NCBI RefSeq assembly: GCF_001875325.1
Contig: NZ_MDDC01000003.1
Span: 1 to 64,000, forward strand
Direction of reading: 5' to 3'
Length of the DNA stretch: 64,000 bases
Origin: Neomoorella thermoacetica
Lineage (GTDB): Bacteria; Bacillota; DSM-521; Neomoorellales; Neomoorellaceae
Shown: positions 34,908-42,255 of the stretch, one piece after another
How the letters are laid out: the number at the start of each line of letters is the position of its first letter
Position numbering within the stretch: position 1 is the stretch's first letter
The notes under the pieces: model-generated
The model's input: only the letters and a program-made list of their open reading frames with translations
Told to the model about the DNA's origin: nothing
The model's database searches: none
Translations under genes and position numbers: made by a program

Positions 34908-35821
34908 GCCAGATGGAAATGGTAAATGCCGCTGCTGCCGGGCCGGGTAATGTGGCAGACCAGTTCGCTCACCTGGTAAAAAGACATCCCTGCTTTAGTG
35001 GCGAAGCCCACGGCAAGTTTGGCCGCCTCCATTTGCCGGTTAGCCCGGCCTGCAACATCCAGTGCCGCTTTTGCAAGCGGGGTTTCAATAAATGGGAAAA
35101 ACGCCCCGGGGTAAGCCGGAACCTGTTAACTCCCGTTGAGGCCGTCCAGATTGTGGAACGGGCCCTGGAACTGTGCCCGGCTATAACTGTAGTGGGTATA
35201 GCCGGGCCCGGGGATACCCTGGCTACCGACCACGCCCTGGAAACCCTGGAGCTGGTTCATCGCCAATTTCCGCACCTGATCAAATGCCTCAGTACTAACG
35301 GCCTGATGCTCCGCGAAAAGGCGGAAAGAATTGTCGCAGCCGGGGTTAAAACTGTAACCGTAACCGTCAATGCCTTAAATCCCCGGGTGCTGCAAAGCAT
35401 CTGCTCCTACATTTTTTATAACGGCCAGTATATGACCGGCGAGATAGCCGCCCGCTGGCTGATATTAGCCCAGCTGGCCGGGATAGAGAAAATAGCCAGG
35501 CTGGGGGTGGTAGTAAAAATCAATACCGTCTTGATACCCGGGATTAATGACAGGTATATAGAAGAAGTGGCCAGGACTACGGCGCAAGCAGGGGCCTCGC
35601 TAATCAACATCATCCCGTTGCTGCCCCAGTACGAGATGGAAAACCGGCGCCCGCCTGATTGCAGCGAATTGAACACTGCCCGGGCTGCGGCGGCCAAACA
35701 CCTGCCGGTATTCCGCCATTGCCAGCAGTGCCGCGCCGATGCCTGCGGTATACCCGGTTCCGGGGTGGATCTGGCCGCCAAACTCTACCCCCAGCAAGTA
35801 CCGACTTTTTCTCACGGTTGA
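34904..35821 (+). CDS. NifB-like radical SAM protein without NifX domain
   Basis: The 305-residue protein has the NifB signature HPCFSGEAHGKFGRLHLPVSP and the radical SAM cysteines C50, C54, C57 (CNIQCRFCKR), plus CQQCRADACG near the C-terminus, the additional cluster ligands of NifB. NifB inserts carbide and sulfur to make the 8Fe-9S-C precursor of nitrogenase cofactors. The usual C-terminal NifX-like domain is absent and encoded apart at 32084. Its presence implies that the D/K-like pair carries a NifB-derived cluster. Confidence 0.92.
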   Translation: MSQMEMVNAAAAGPGNVADQFAHLVKRHPCFSGEAHGKFGRLHLPVSPACNIQCRFCKRGFNKWEKRPGVSRNLLTPVEAVQIVERALELCPAITVVGIAGPGDTLATDHALETLELVHRQFPHLIKCLSTNGLMLREKAERIVAAGVKTVTVTVNALNPRVLQSICSYIFYNGQYMTGEIAARWLILAQLAGIEKIARLGVVVKINTVLIPGINDRYIEEVARTTAQAGASLINIIPLLPQYEMENRRPPDCSELNTARAAAAKHLPVFRHCQQCRADACGIPGSGVDLAAKLYPQQVPTFSHG

Positions 35822-35931
35822 TTAACCGGGCGGGAAAGAGGCGAGCTGGCTGTAGCCGTCCTGCAAGATTGCTGGCGGCTGTCCCGGGCGCAAGAGGCGC
35901 AGGCAGCAGCGGGAAAAGGAAGGGAGTTAAA

Positions 35932-37011
35932 ATGAGCAAAACTGTTATTCCGGATGAAATGACTCCCAGGGAAAGGATCAAGGCTTTAAAAGAGGGGAAA
36001 CCCTATGATCGCATCCCCTGCGACATCTTTATGCGGGAGCATGCGGCCCGGCTGATCGGCGCTACAGCTGCTGAAATCCATCTTTCTCCCAGGAAAATGG
36101 CAGCCGCAGCCATAGCGGGCTACAGGGTTTACGGAGCCGATGGGATAAGCATAGGCCCGGGTTTACAGGGAATAGCCGAAGCCCTGGGCTGTAAAATGGT
36201 GTTTCCCGAGGAAAGCACGCCTTATCTAGTAGAACATATCGTAAACAGCTTCTCCGATCTGGAGCATCTGGAACCCCCTGATCCTGACCGGGACGGGCGG
36301 CTTCCCATCTTCCTCGATGCCCTGGCGGAAATTGTCAGCGAGGTTGGAAAGGAGGTACCTGTAGTTACAGTAGTGGCCGGCCCTTTTACCACGGCGGCCA
36401 ATATCAGGGGAACAGAAAACTTTTTAAAGGACGTTTACCGCCAGCCCGGCTTTGCCCATCGACTTTTGCGCCTGGCTCTGGCCAGTACCATTCCTTACGT
36501 CCAGGCAGCCGCCAGAATTGGGGTATCCTGTAGCATCGCCGATCCTACCGCCTCCGGCAGTGTAATCAGCCCCAGGACCTTCCGCGAGTTCGCCCTGCCT
36601 TACCTGCAAGAGCTGGTAGAAGAAATCAAGCGGGCTACCGGAGCAGCTCCCTCCCTGCATATCTGCGGCAACACCAGAAGGATCTGGCGGGATATGGCGG
36701 CTACCGGGGCTGCCTGCCTGAGCCTGGACGATGTAATTGATCTGGCGGAAGCCAAGGCGACTGTCGGCGACAAAGTAATCCTGGTGGGTAATATCCGGCC
36801 CGCGCGTACCATGTACCTGGGTACCCCGGCCGATGTTGTGGCCAATGTTAAAGAATGCTTGCGGAAGGCCTACGATAATCCGAAGGGGTATATTCTGGCT
36901 CTGGGCTGTGGCTTGCCCGCAGGTACCCCGCCGGAGAATATCCACGCTCTCATGGAGGCTGCCCGCAGGTATGGACGCTATCCCTTTGACCCGGAACTTT
37001 TTAGTCAATAA
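35932..37011 (+). CDS. UroD-family corrinoid methyltransferase 3
   Basis: The 359-residue paralogue of the two methyltransferases at 29.6-31.8 kb has HICGNTRR and LGCGLPAGTP as zinc ligands, and MTPRERIKALKEGKPYDRIPCD at its start. I start it at ATG 35932 after AAGGAAGGGAG; earlier in-frame starts overlap the NifB-like gene. It sits between the NifB-like and the NifK-like genes, directly tying corrinoid methyl transfer to the nitrogenase-like enzyme. No corrinoid protein is encoded here, so it probably uses the one at 28968. Confidence 0.88.
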   Translation: MSKTVIPDEMTPRERIKALKEGKPYDRIPCDIFMREHAARLIGATAAEIHLSPRKMAAAAIAGYRVYGADGISIGPGLQGIAEALGCKMVFPEESTPYLVEHIVNSFSDLEHLEPPDPDRDGRLPIFLDALAEIVSEVGKEVPVVTVVAGPFTTAANIRGTENFLKDVYRQPGFAHRLLRLALASTIPYVQAAARIGVSCSIADPTASGSVISPRTFREFALPYLQELVEEIKRATGAAPSLHICGNTRRIWRDMAATGAACLSLDDVIDLAEAKATVGDKVILVGNIRPARTMYLGTPADVVANVKECLRKAYDNPKGYILALGCGLPAGTPPENIHALMEAARRYGRYPFDPELFSQ

Positions 37012-37030
37012 CCAGTTGAGGTGGCATGGG

Positions 37031-38374
37031 ATGACAACCGGTATTATCGAACGACCGCGGTTTTTATGTGCCCTGGGCGGTGCCCTTAGCACCCTCAATG
37101 CACTTCCCGGGGCGGTACCCATTATTCATGCTTCTTCCGGATGTGGCGGGAATATTTACCAGGCATACAACGGCGGTGCCGGCTATCTCGGCAGCGGCTA
37201 CTGCGGCGGCCTCGCCCTGCCAAGCTCCAACGTGTATGAAGAGGAAATCGTCTTCGGCGGCGAGAACCGGCTGGCCGAGCAAATAGCCAACACTCTCAAG
37301 GTGGTCGATGGCGAACTGTATTTTGTCGTTACCGGCTGCATGACCGAAATGATCGGCGATGATGCCCGGGCGGTGGCCAGCCGGTTTCGCGACCAGGGCC
37401 TGCCTGTTCTGGTGGCAGATACCGGGGGCTTCCGGGGTAATTCTTATCAAGGTTACGATATAATCCTCCAGACCCTATTTCGTGATTTTGTAGCCAGGAC
37501 GTCCTGCCAAGAAAATAAAACCCTCAACTTGTGGGGCATTGTTCCCGGGCAGGACGTCTTCTGGAAGGGTAACCTCCAATCCCTGAAAACCCTCCTCGGT
37601 AATCTAGGTTATCAGGTGAATACCTTTTTCGGTGAGGGAGAAACCCTGGCCAACCTGCAGAACGCCGCCAGGGCCACTTTAAACATCGTTGTTTCCGACA
37701 CCTACGGCATTGGTGCGGCCAAAGTATTCGCCGAAGTGCACGGAGTCCCTTATATCTCGGTACCGCTGCCAATCGGCCCTACCGCTACCGGACAGTTTTT
37801 AAGAACAGTGGGCGCTACCCTGGAGATAGCGTCAAAGTTTGTCGAGCGGCTGATAAGAATCGAAGAAGACCGTTATTACAGCTATTACGAGCGGTTAGCC
37901 GACATCTATAACGATATCGACCTGCAGCGCTACGCCATAGTGTTGGGGGATGCCAATTATGCTCCGGCCCTGGCCCGCTTTCTGGCTGATGATCTGGGCT
38001 GGTTGCCCGAACTGGCAGTGGTCACCGACATCCTCGATGAGCATGACAGGGAACTGGTAAGGCAAAGATTTCAGGATTTCCAATCAGGAATACAACCGCG
38101 CGTTGTCTTTGACAGCAACGCCTCCAGGGTGGCCGGGTACCTTAACGAGTACTGGCTCCGCAACAGGGGCCAGAGGTATTACGACGCCCTGAGTCCGGCC
38201 TTTGTCCTGGGCAGCATTTATGACCGGGATCTGGCGGAAACCCTGGGTGCCGCCCATCTGAGCGTCACTTTTCCTGTAACCAACCGTATAGTGCTGGACC
38301 GGTCCTACGCCGGCTATAGCGGCGGACTGCGCCTGACGGAAGATATCCTGAGCGTGCTGGTGGCCGGCAGGTAA
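37031..38374 (+). CDS. NifK-like subunit of nitrogenase-like reductase
   Basis: The 447-residue protein aligns with NifK by order of motifs: FLCALGGA (C13), HASSGCGGN (C38), SSNVYEEEIVFGGENRL near 65, and VVTGCMTEMIGDD (C103). C13, C38 and C103 match the three P-cluster cysteines of NifK; C58 is additional. The N-terminal extension of NifK is missing. With the NifD-like protein it should form the catalytic heterotetramer with a P-cluster-like 8Fe or 4Fe centre. ATG 37031 follows GAGGTGGCATGGG. The beta-type gene precedes the alpha-type gene, the reverse of nifDK. Confidence 0.9.
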   Translation: MTTGIIERPRFLCALGGALSTLNALPGAVPIIHASSGCGGNIYQAYNGGAGYLGSGYCGGLALPSSNVYEEEIVFGGENRLAEQIANTLKVVDGELYFVVTGCMTEMIGDDARAVASRFRDQGLPVLVADTGGFRGNSYQGYDIILQTLFRDFVARTSCQENKTLNLWGIVPGQDVFWKGNLQSLKTLLGNLGYQVNTFFGEGETLANLQNAARATLNIVVSDTYGIGAAKVFAEVHGVPYISVPLPIGPTATGQFLRTVGATLEIASKFVERLIRIEEDRYYSYYERLADIYNDIDLQRYAIVLGDANYAPALARFLADDLGWLPELAVVTDILDEHDRELVRQRFQDFQSGIQPRVVFDSNASRVAGYLNEYWLRNRGQRYYDALSPAFVLGSIYDRDLAETLGAAHLSVTFPVTNRIVLDRSYAGYSGGLRLTEDILSVLVAGR

Positions 38375-38411
38375 ATACCAGGAAAATGAAGGAGGGGAAG
38401 TAAAAAGTAAA

Positions 38412-39929
38412 ATGGACTATATCAAACAAAAGACGCCGCCGGTGCGTGAAGACCGGTTAAGGGCCTGCAACGCCTTTGGCGGTACCTGCTGCGATCTGGT
38501 AGGAGCTTCCCGGTCAGGGTGCCTTTACGGTTTAAAAAGGGCTTTTGCCCAGACGTATACCTGCCAGCTGGGCCTCAGCCTGGCTATCTTAAATACCCTT
38601 CGGGATGCAGTAATTATAATCCACGGGCCCATTGGCTGCGGCGGCAGTAACATAGCCAATGCCGGCCTGGCAAAAAACTTGCAGCGACTCCGGGACCCCC
38701 GGGCCAGGGGCCTGATCTGGCTCTCGACCAACCTAACAGAAATCGATGCCATCAGGGGCGGGGAAGATAAGCTAAAGGAAGCCATCTGGTATGCCGAAAG
38801 GGAATTCCGGCCTCGCGCCATTATTATCGTTAACAGCTGTGTGCCCGCCCTGATTGGCGATGACATCGACGGCCTGGTGGAGGGCCTGCAAAAAGAGGTC
38901 AGCGCCACCATTGTCCCGGTTCATTGTCCTGGTTTTAAAGCCAAGATAATGGCCAGCGCTTATGATGCCGTCTATCACGGCGCCCTGCGCAACCTTGTCA
39001 AGGCACCCGCGTATTATGACAGGGTTCTTCCCGACGATCTGGAAGAACTGAAAGAAAAATATAGTCGCAGCAGGACAGTTAACCTCTTGAATGTATCGTC
39101 CATGAGCAGGCAGGATGAGCTTGAATTGACCCGGCTTTTACAGGCCCTGGATTTAAAGGTAAATTTGCTACCCTGCTACGCGCACCCCGATAGCTTCGAA
39201 GATGCCACAGAAGCCGCCTTGAGTGTCAGCATTTGTCCCACCCATGATGACTATTTCATTGGGCATCTACAAGCAAAGTACGGGATTCCCTTTATTCTCC
39301 GTACCATACCCCTGGGGATCAAGCATACCAGTGCCTGGCTCCTGGATATTGCCCGATTCTTCGGGCTGGAAAAAGAAGCTCAGCAGTTGATTGCCGAGGA
39401 AACCCGGCAACTGCAGGAGGCGCTGGCCCCTTATCGCCAGGTGCTGCAAGGCAAGCGGGCTTTTATCGGCGGGGGGGAAATCCGGGTAGGAGCCACAGCG
39501 GCGCTGTTACAAGAACTGGGAATGGAAGTTCTCGGCCTCAGGATTTACCATTATGATCATTTTGCCGACGAAATCTACGATGAATTAAACGGTAAAGAAA
39601 CTATGGTGGTAAATGTGGCTACCTCCCAGCCCTTTGAGCAGGCCAACCTGCTGGCGAAGTTAAAGCCGGATATTTATCTCGGCCATGTGGGCCTGAACGG
39701 TTGGGCTGCCAAACAGGGAATACCTGTTTGCCCTGTTTATGGTGTAAATAACCTTTATATGGGATATGCCGGGATGTTCGAAATCGCCAGGCGGCTGGTA
39801 CGTATCCTGAAAAATCCTTCTTTCAACCGCAACCTGGCGGCCCATACCCGCCTGCCCTATTTTGCCAAATGGTACCAGGAAAATCCCTTCGCTTATATCG
39901 ACAATAACGTGCTGACCGGAAACAAATGA
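38412..39929 (+). CDS. NifD-like subunit of nitrogenase-like reductase (Cys275 kept, His442 replaced)
   Basis: The 505-residue protein has NifD-type P-cluster cysteines C51 (TYTCQLG), C76 (HGPIGCGG) and C143 (NSCVPALIGDDI). SICPTHDDYFIGHLQAKYGIPF places C275 at the position of the cofactor ligand Cys275 of Azotobacter NifD. Near the C-terminus, LYMGYAGMFEIARRL aligns with the NifD block YHGYDGFAIFARDM, putting Met450 at the place of ligand His442. The residues matching Gln191 and His195 also differ (FKAKIMASAY). Extra cysteines C19, C26, C27 and C37 precede the P-cluster motif. Not a classical nitrogenase; single-ligand cofactor binding is possible. Confidence 0.9.
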   Translation: MDYIKQKTPPVREDRLRACNAFGGTCCDLVGASRSGCLYGLKRAFAQTYTCQLGLSLAILNTLRDAVIIIHGPIGCGGSNIANAGLAKNLQRLRDPRARGLIWLSTNLTEIDAIRGGEDKLKEAIWYAEREFRPRAIIIVNSCVPALIGDDIDGLVEGLQKEVSATIVPVHCPGFKAKIMASAYDAVYHGALRNLVKAPAYYDRVLPDDLEELKEKYSRSRTVNLLNVSSMSRQDELELTRLLQALDLKVNLLPCYAHPDSFEDATEAALSVSICPTHDDYFIGHLQAKYGIPFILRTIPLGIKHTSAWLLDIARFFGLEKEAQQLIAEETRQLQEALAPYRQVLQGKRAFIGGGEIRVGATAALLQELGMEVLGLRIYHYDHFADEIYDELNGKETMVVNVATSQPFEQANLLAKLKPDIYLGHVGLNGWAAKQGIPVCPVYGVNNLYMGYAGMFEIARRLVRILKNPSFNRNLAAHTRLPYFAKWYQENPFAYIDNNVLTGNK

Positions 39930-39952
39930 GGGCCTATTTAATACCTGTTGTT

Positions 39953-40018
39953 GCTGACCAGTCAACTGGAGGCTGGAGACGGGCATCCCCAGGATGCCCG
40001 TACCAGCCTCTTTTGTTT
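39953..40018 (+). promoter_or_regulatory. Sulfur-type leader element, copy E (box plus terminator)
   Basis: GCTGACCAG, four bases, CTGGAGGC; then GAGGCTGG, ACGGGCATCC, loop, GGATGCCCGT, CCAGCCTC and TTTTGTTT, a long terminator stem. An ATG at 39926, overlapping the NifD-like stop, opens a frame that reads VVADQSTGG through the box. It precedes a broken transporter gene. Confidence 0.78.
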
Positions 40019-40070
40019 GGTACCAGGTAATGTCAGGTGCGGGTAAACCACCGGAAGGGAAGAACCGGAT

Positions 40071-40498
40071 TTGAAAAAAATACTGGCTACCTTAAACGAC
40101 AGATTATTAAGCACCTACGGCGTCATAGCCTTTTTCCTCCTGTGGGAGATGGCCCCGCGGCTGGGATGGGCGGATGCGCAGTTTATCCCGCCCCTTTCCC
40201 GGGTACTGCTGGCTATCTGGAAGCTTGCTATTACCGCTTCGTTACCCACAGTATCGATGAAGCGGTCTTTCTCGCTGACCGGGTTGCCGTGATGAGCACA
40301 AACCCGGGTACCATCAAAAAAGTGGTGGCCATCAACCTATCCAGGCCGCGGCACCCCGACATCCGCTCTTCGGTGGAGTATGGGTGGATCAGGCACAGGT
40401 TGTGGGAGTTGCTGCAAAACGGGGACGCTCCGGAGGAAACGGGTAAGCGGGCAAGCCAGGATGTAGCGGCAGCAATTTCCCCTTCGGTAGTTTTATAA
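40071..40498 (+). pseudogene. Fusion scar: SsuC-type permease start joined to SsuB-type ATPase end
   Basis: TTG 40071 opens [24 protein letters not shown] and [16 protein letters not shown], the N-terminal ~50 residues of an SsuC-type permease. At about 40230 this stops matching, and another frame continues with [25 protein letters not shown] and the C-terminal end of an SsuB-type ATPase to TAA 40498. Everything between, including the permease core and the ATPase sites, is gone. The intact ancestor was presumably a third importer under leader E. Confidence 0.8.
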
Positions 40499-40563
40499 AG
40501 TGTTTTGGCAGGAGCCTGCCAACCCCATTGACTTAAAGCCGCCCCGGCCCGCCGGGCAGCTTA

Positions 40564-40613
40564 TGAAAAGCGCCCGGGGCCTGGAAAAACCAGACCACCC
40601 CGGGCGCCTTTCA
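40564..40613. terminator. Terminator between convergent transporter genes
   Basis: AAAGCGCCCGGGG and CCCCGGGCGCCTTT form a long inverted repeat around a loop of about 20 bases, usable from both strands. Confidence 0.75.
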
Positions 40614-40631
40614 CCTTAAAACCTTAAAAAT

Positions 40632-41423
40632 TTAAATGTAATATTCCGGCTCACCCGGCTCGCCTTCCTGTTTCATCTGAAAGGCGGTGAAGATTTGATC
40701 CCGCAGGGCGGCAAAGTCCGGCGAGCTGCGGTCCCGCGGCCGGCTGATGGGGATGGAGATGACGGTTTTTATGCGGCCGGGGTTGGAGGTAAAAAGCACC
40801 ACCCGGTCGGCCAGGTAGACCGCCTCATCGATGTCGTGGGTGACAAAGACGATGGTCTTCTTTTTCTGCTGCCAGATACGCTGCAATTCTTCCTGCATTT
40901 TAATCCGGGTAATAGCATCGAGGGCGCCGAAGGGCTCATCCATAAAGATCACATCGGGGTCTACCGCCAGTGCTCGAGCGAGGGCTACCCGCTGTTGCAT
41001 GCCGCCGGAGAGCTGGCGCGGGTGATGGTGGGCGAAGGGCAGCAGACCCACCAGGCGGAGGTACTCCATGGCTGTGGCACGCCTCCGGCTTGCAGGCACT
41101 CCCTGTATCTCCAGGCCGTATTCTACGTTACCCAGCACCGAGCGCCAGGGGAAGAGGCCGTAGTTTTGAAAGATGGTAAGATAGCGCGGGTCCGGGCCGG
41201 TCACACTGCGGCCGTCGATGCGCATCTCGCCCTCCTCCGGCGCCTCAAATCCGGCCAGGATGTTCAGGAGGGTGCTCTTACCGCAACCGCTGGGCCCCAG
41301 GAGGCAGACAAATTCACCTTCCTGCACCTCCAGGGTGACCTCCCGGAGCACCGGCAGGCTGCGGCCGGCCTTATCGGTGTAGGCCATGGTTACTCCCCTG
41401 GCTTCTATTTTTATCGCGGCCAA
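40632..41423 (-). CDS. ABC ATPase, sulfonate/taurine (SsuB/TauB) family, second importer
   Basis: The 263-residue ATPase has Walker A GPSGCGKS near residue 43, [30 protein letters not shown] and [10 protein letters not shown]. It overlaps the upstream permease gene by 13 bases on the same strand and is last in the CO dehydrogenase operon. The family transports sulfonates, taurine, nitrate and similar solutes, so the substrate is unclear. Confidence 0.9.
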   Translation of the reverse strand: MAAIKIEARGVTMAYTDKAGRSLPVLREVTLEVQEGEFVCLLGPSGCGKSTLLNILAGFEAPEEGEMRIDGRSVTGPDPRYLTIFQNYGLFPWRSVLGNVEYGLEIQGVPASRRRATAMEYLRLVGLLPFAHHHPRQLSGGMQQRVALARALAVDPDVIFMDEPFGALDAITRIKMQEELQRIWQQKKKTIVFVTHDIDEAVYLADRVVLFTSNPGRIKTVISIPISRPRDRSSPDFAALRDQIFTAFQMKQEGEPGEPEYYI

Positions 41424-42196
41424 CGCGATCCCTCCTCTTCCACTATGCCCCAGCGCCGGCAGGCCAGGCGTTCCAGCCAGCCGAACAGGCGGTCAATGGC
41501 CAGGCCAAGGAGCCCGATGACCAGCATCCCGGCTACCACCAGCCCGGTATCCATACTGTTGCGGGCGTCGATAATCAGAAAGCCCAGGCCCGACCTGACC
41601 CCCATCATCTCCCCGGCAACCAGGAAGACCCAGGCAGTACCAAGAGCGAAGTGGAGGCCCATGGTAATGTAGGGAAAAGCGGCGGGGACGATTACCCGCC
41701 AGAGAATGTGCCGGCCGGAGGCGCCGAAGTTTTTCGCCACCTTTATATAAACCGGGTCAACATTTTTCACGGCCGTGACCGTGCCCAGCAGGATGGGGTA
41801 GAAGGCGGCCATAAAGATGATGACTATGGCCGGCAGGTCCCCGATGCCGAACCACAAGGTAACCAGGGGCAGCCAGGCGATGGGTGAAATAGGTCGCAAT
41901 ACCTGCACCAGGGGGTCGACTGCGACCCACAGCCGCCGCCACCAGCCCAGCAAGAGCCCCAGGGGAATGGCTACTACGGCGGCTGCCAGGTAGCCGCCGG
42001 AGAAGCGAAAGAGGCTGACGGCAATGTGCTCCCCCAGCACTCCCTGGCGAAGCTGCTGGCTGACGCACTGGAGAACATCCCCGGGCCAGGGAAATAGGTA
42101 GCGAGGGTACAGGCCGGCCCAGGCAAGAACCTGCCAGAGGGTTAAGGCGCCTGCCAGCCCGGCCATGGAGAGGAAAATACGTTCTAAGCGCTGCAA
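41411..42196 (-). CDS. ABC permease, SsuC/TauC family, second importer
   Basis: The 261-residue membrane protein has about six hydrophobic segments and the loop KVAKNFGASGRHILWRVIVPAAFPYI near residue 150, with GEMMGVRSGLGFLIIDARN after it. It belongs with the binding protein upstream and the ATPase downstream, all on the - strand behind the CO dehydrogenase gene. Confidence 0.9.
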   Translation of the reverse strand: MQRLERIFLSMAGLAGALTLWQVLAWAGLYPRYLFPWPGDVLQCVSQQLRQGVLGEHIAVSLFRFSGGYLAAAVVAIPLGLLLGWWRRLWVAVDPLVQVLRPISPIAWLPLVTLWFGIGDLPAIVIIFMAAFYPILLGTVTAVKNVDPVYIKVAKNFGASGRHILWRVIVPAAFPYITMGLHFALGTAWVFLVAGEMMGVRSGLGFLIIDARNSMDTGLVVAGMLVIGLLGLAIDRLFGWLERLACRRWGIVEEEGSRWPR

Positions 42197-42255
42197 ACTA
42201 TAATTCTCCTTTCACCAGAGGGCCCGACAGGGGCGTTAGCTTCGGAGAACCGGTA

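Noticed and set aside
31850-40020. Interpretation as a nitrogen-fixation operon
   Set aside because: No nifEN or nifV is present, the cofactor His is replaced, and neighbours are cysteine synthase, YezD and methyltransferase genes with sulfur-type leaders.
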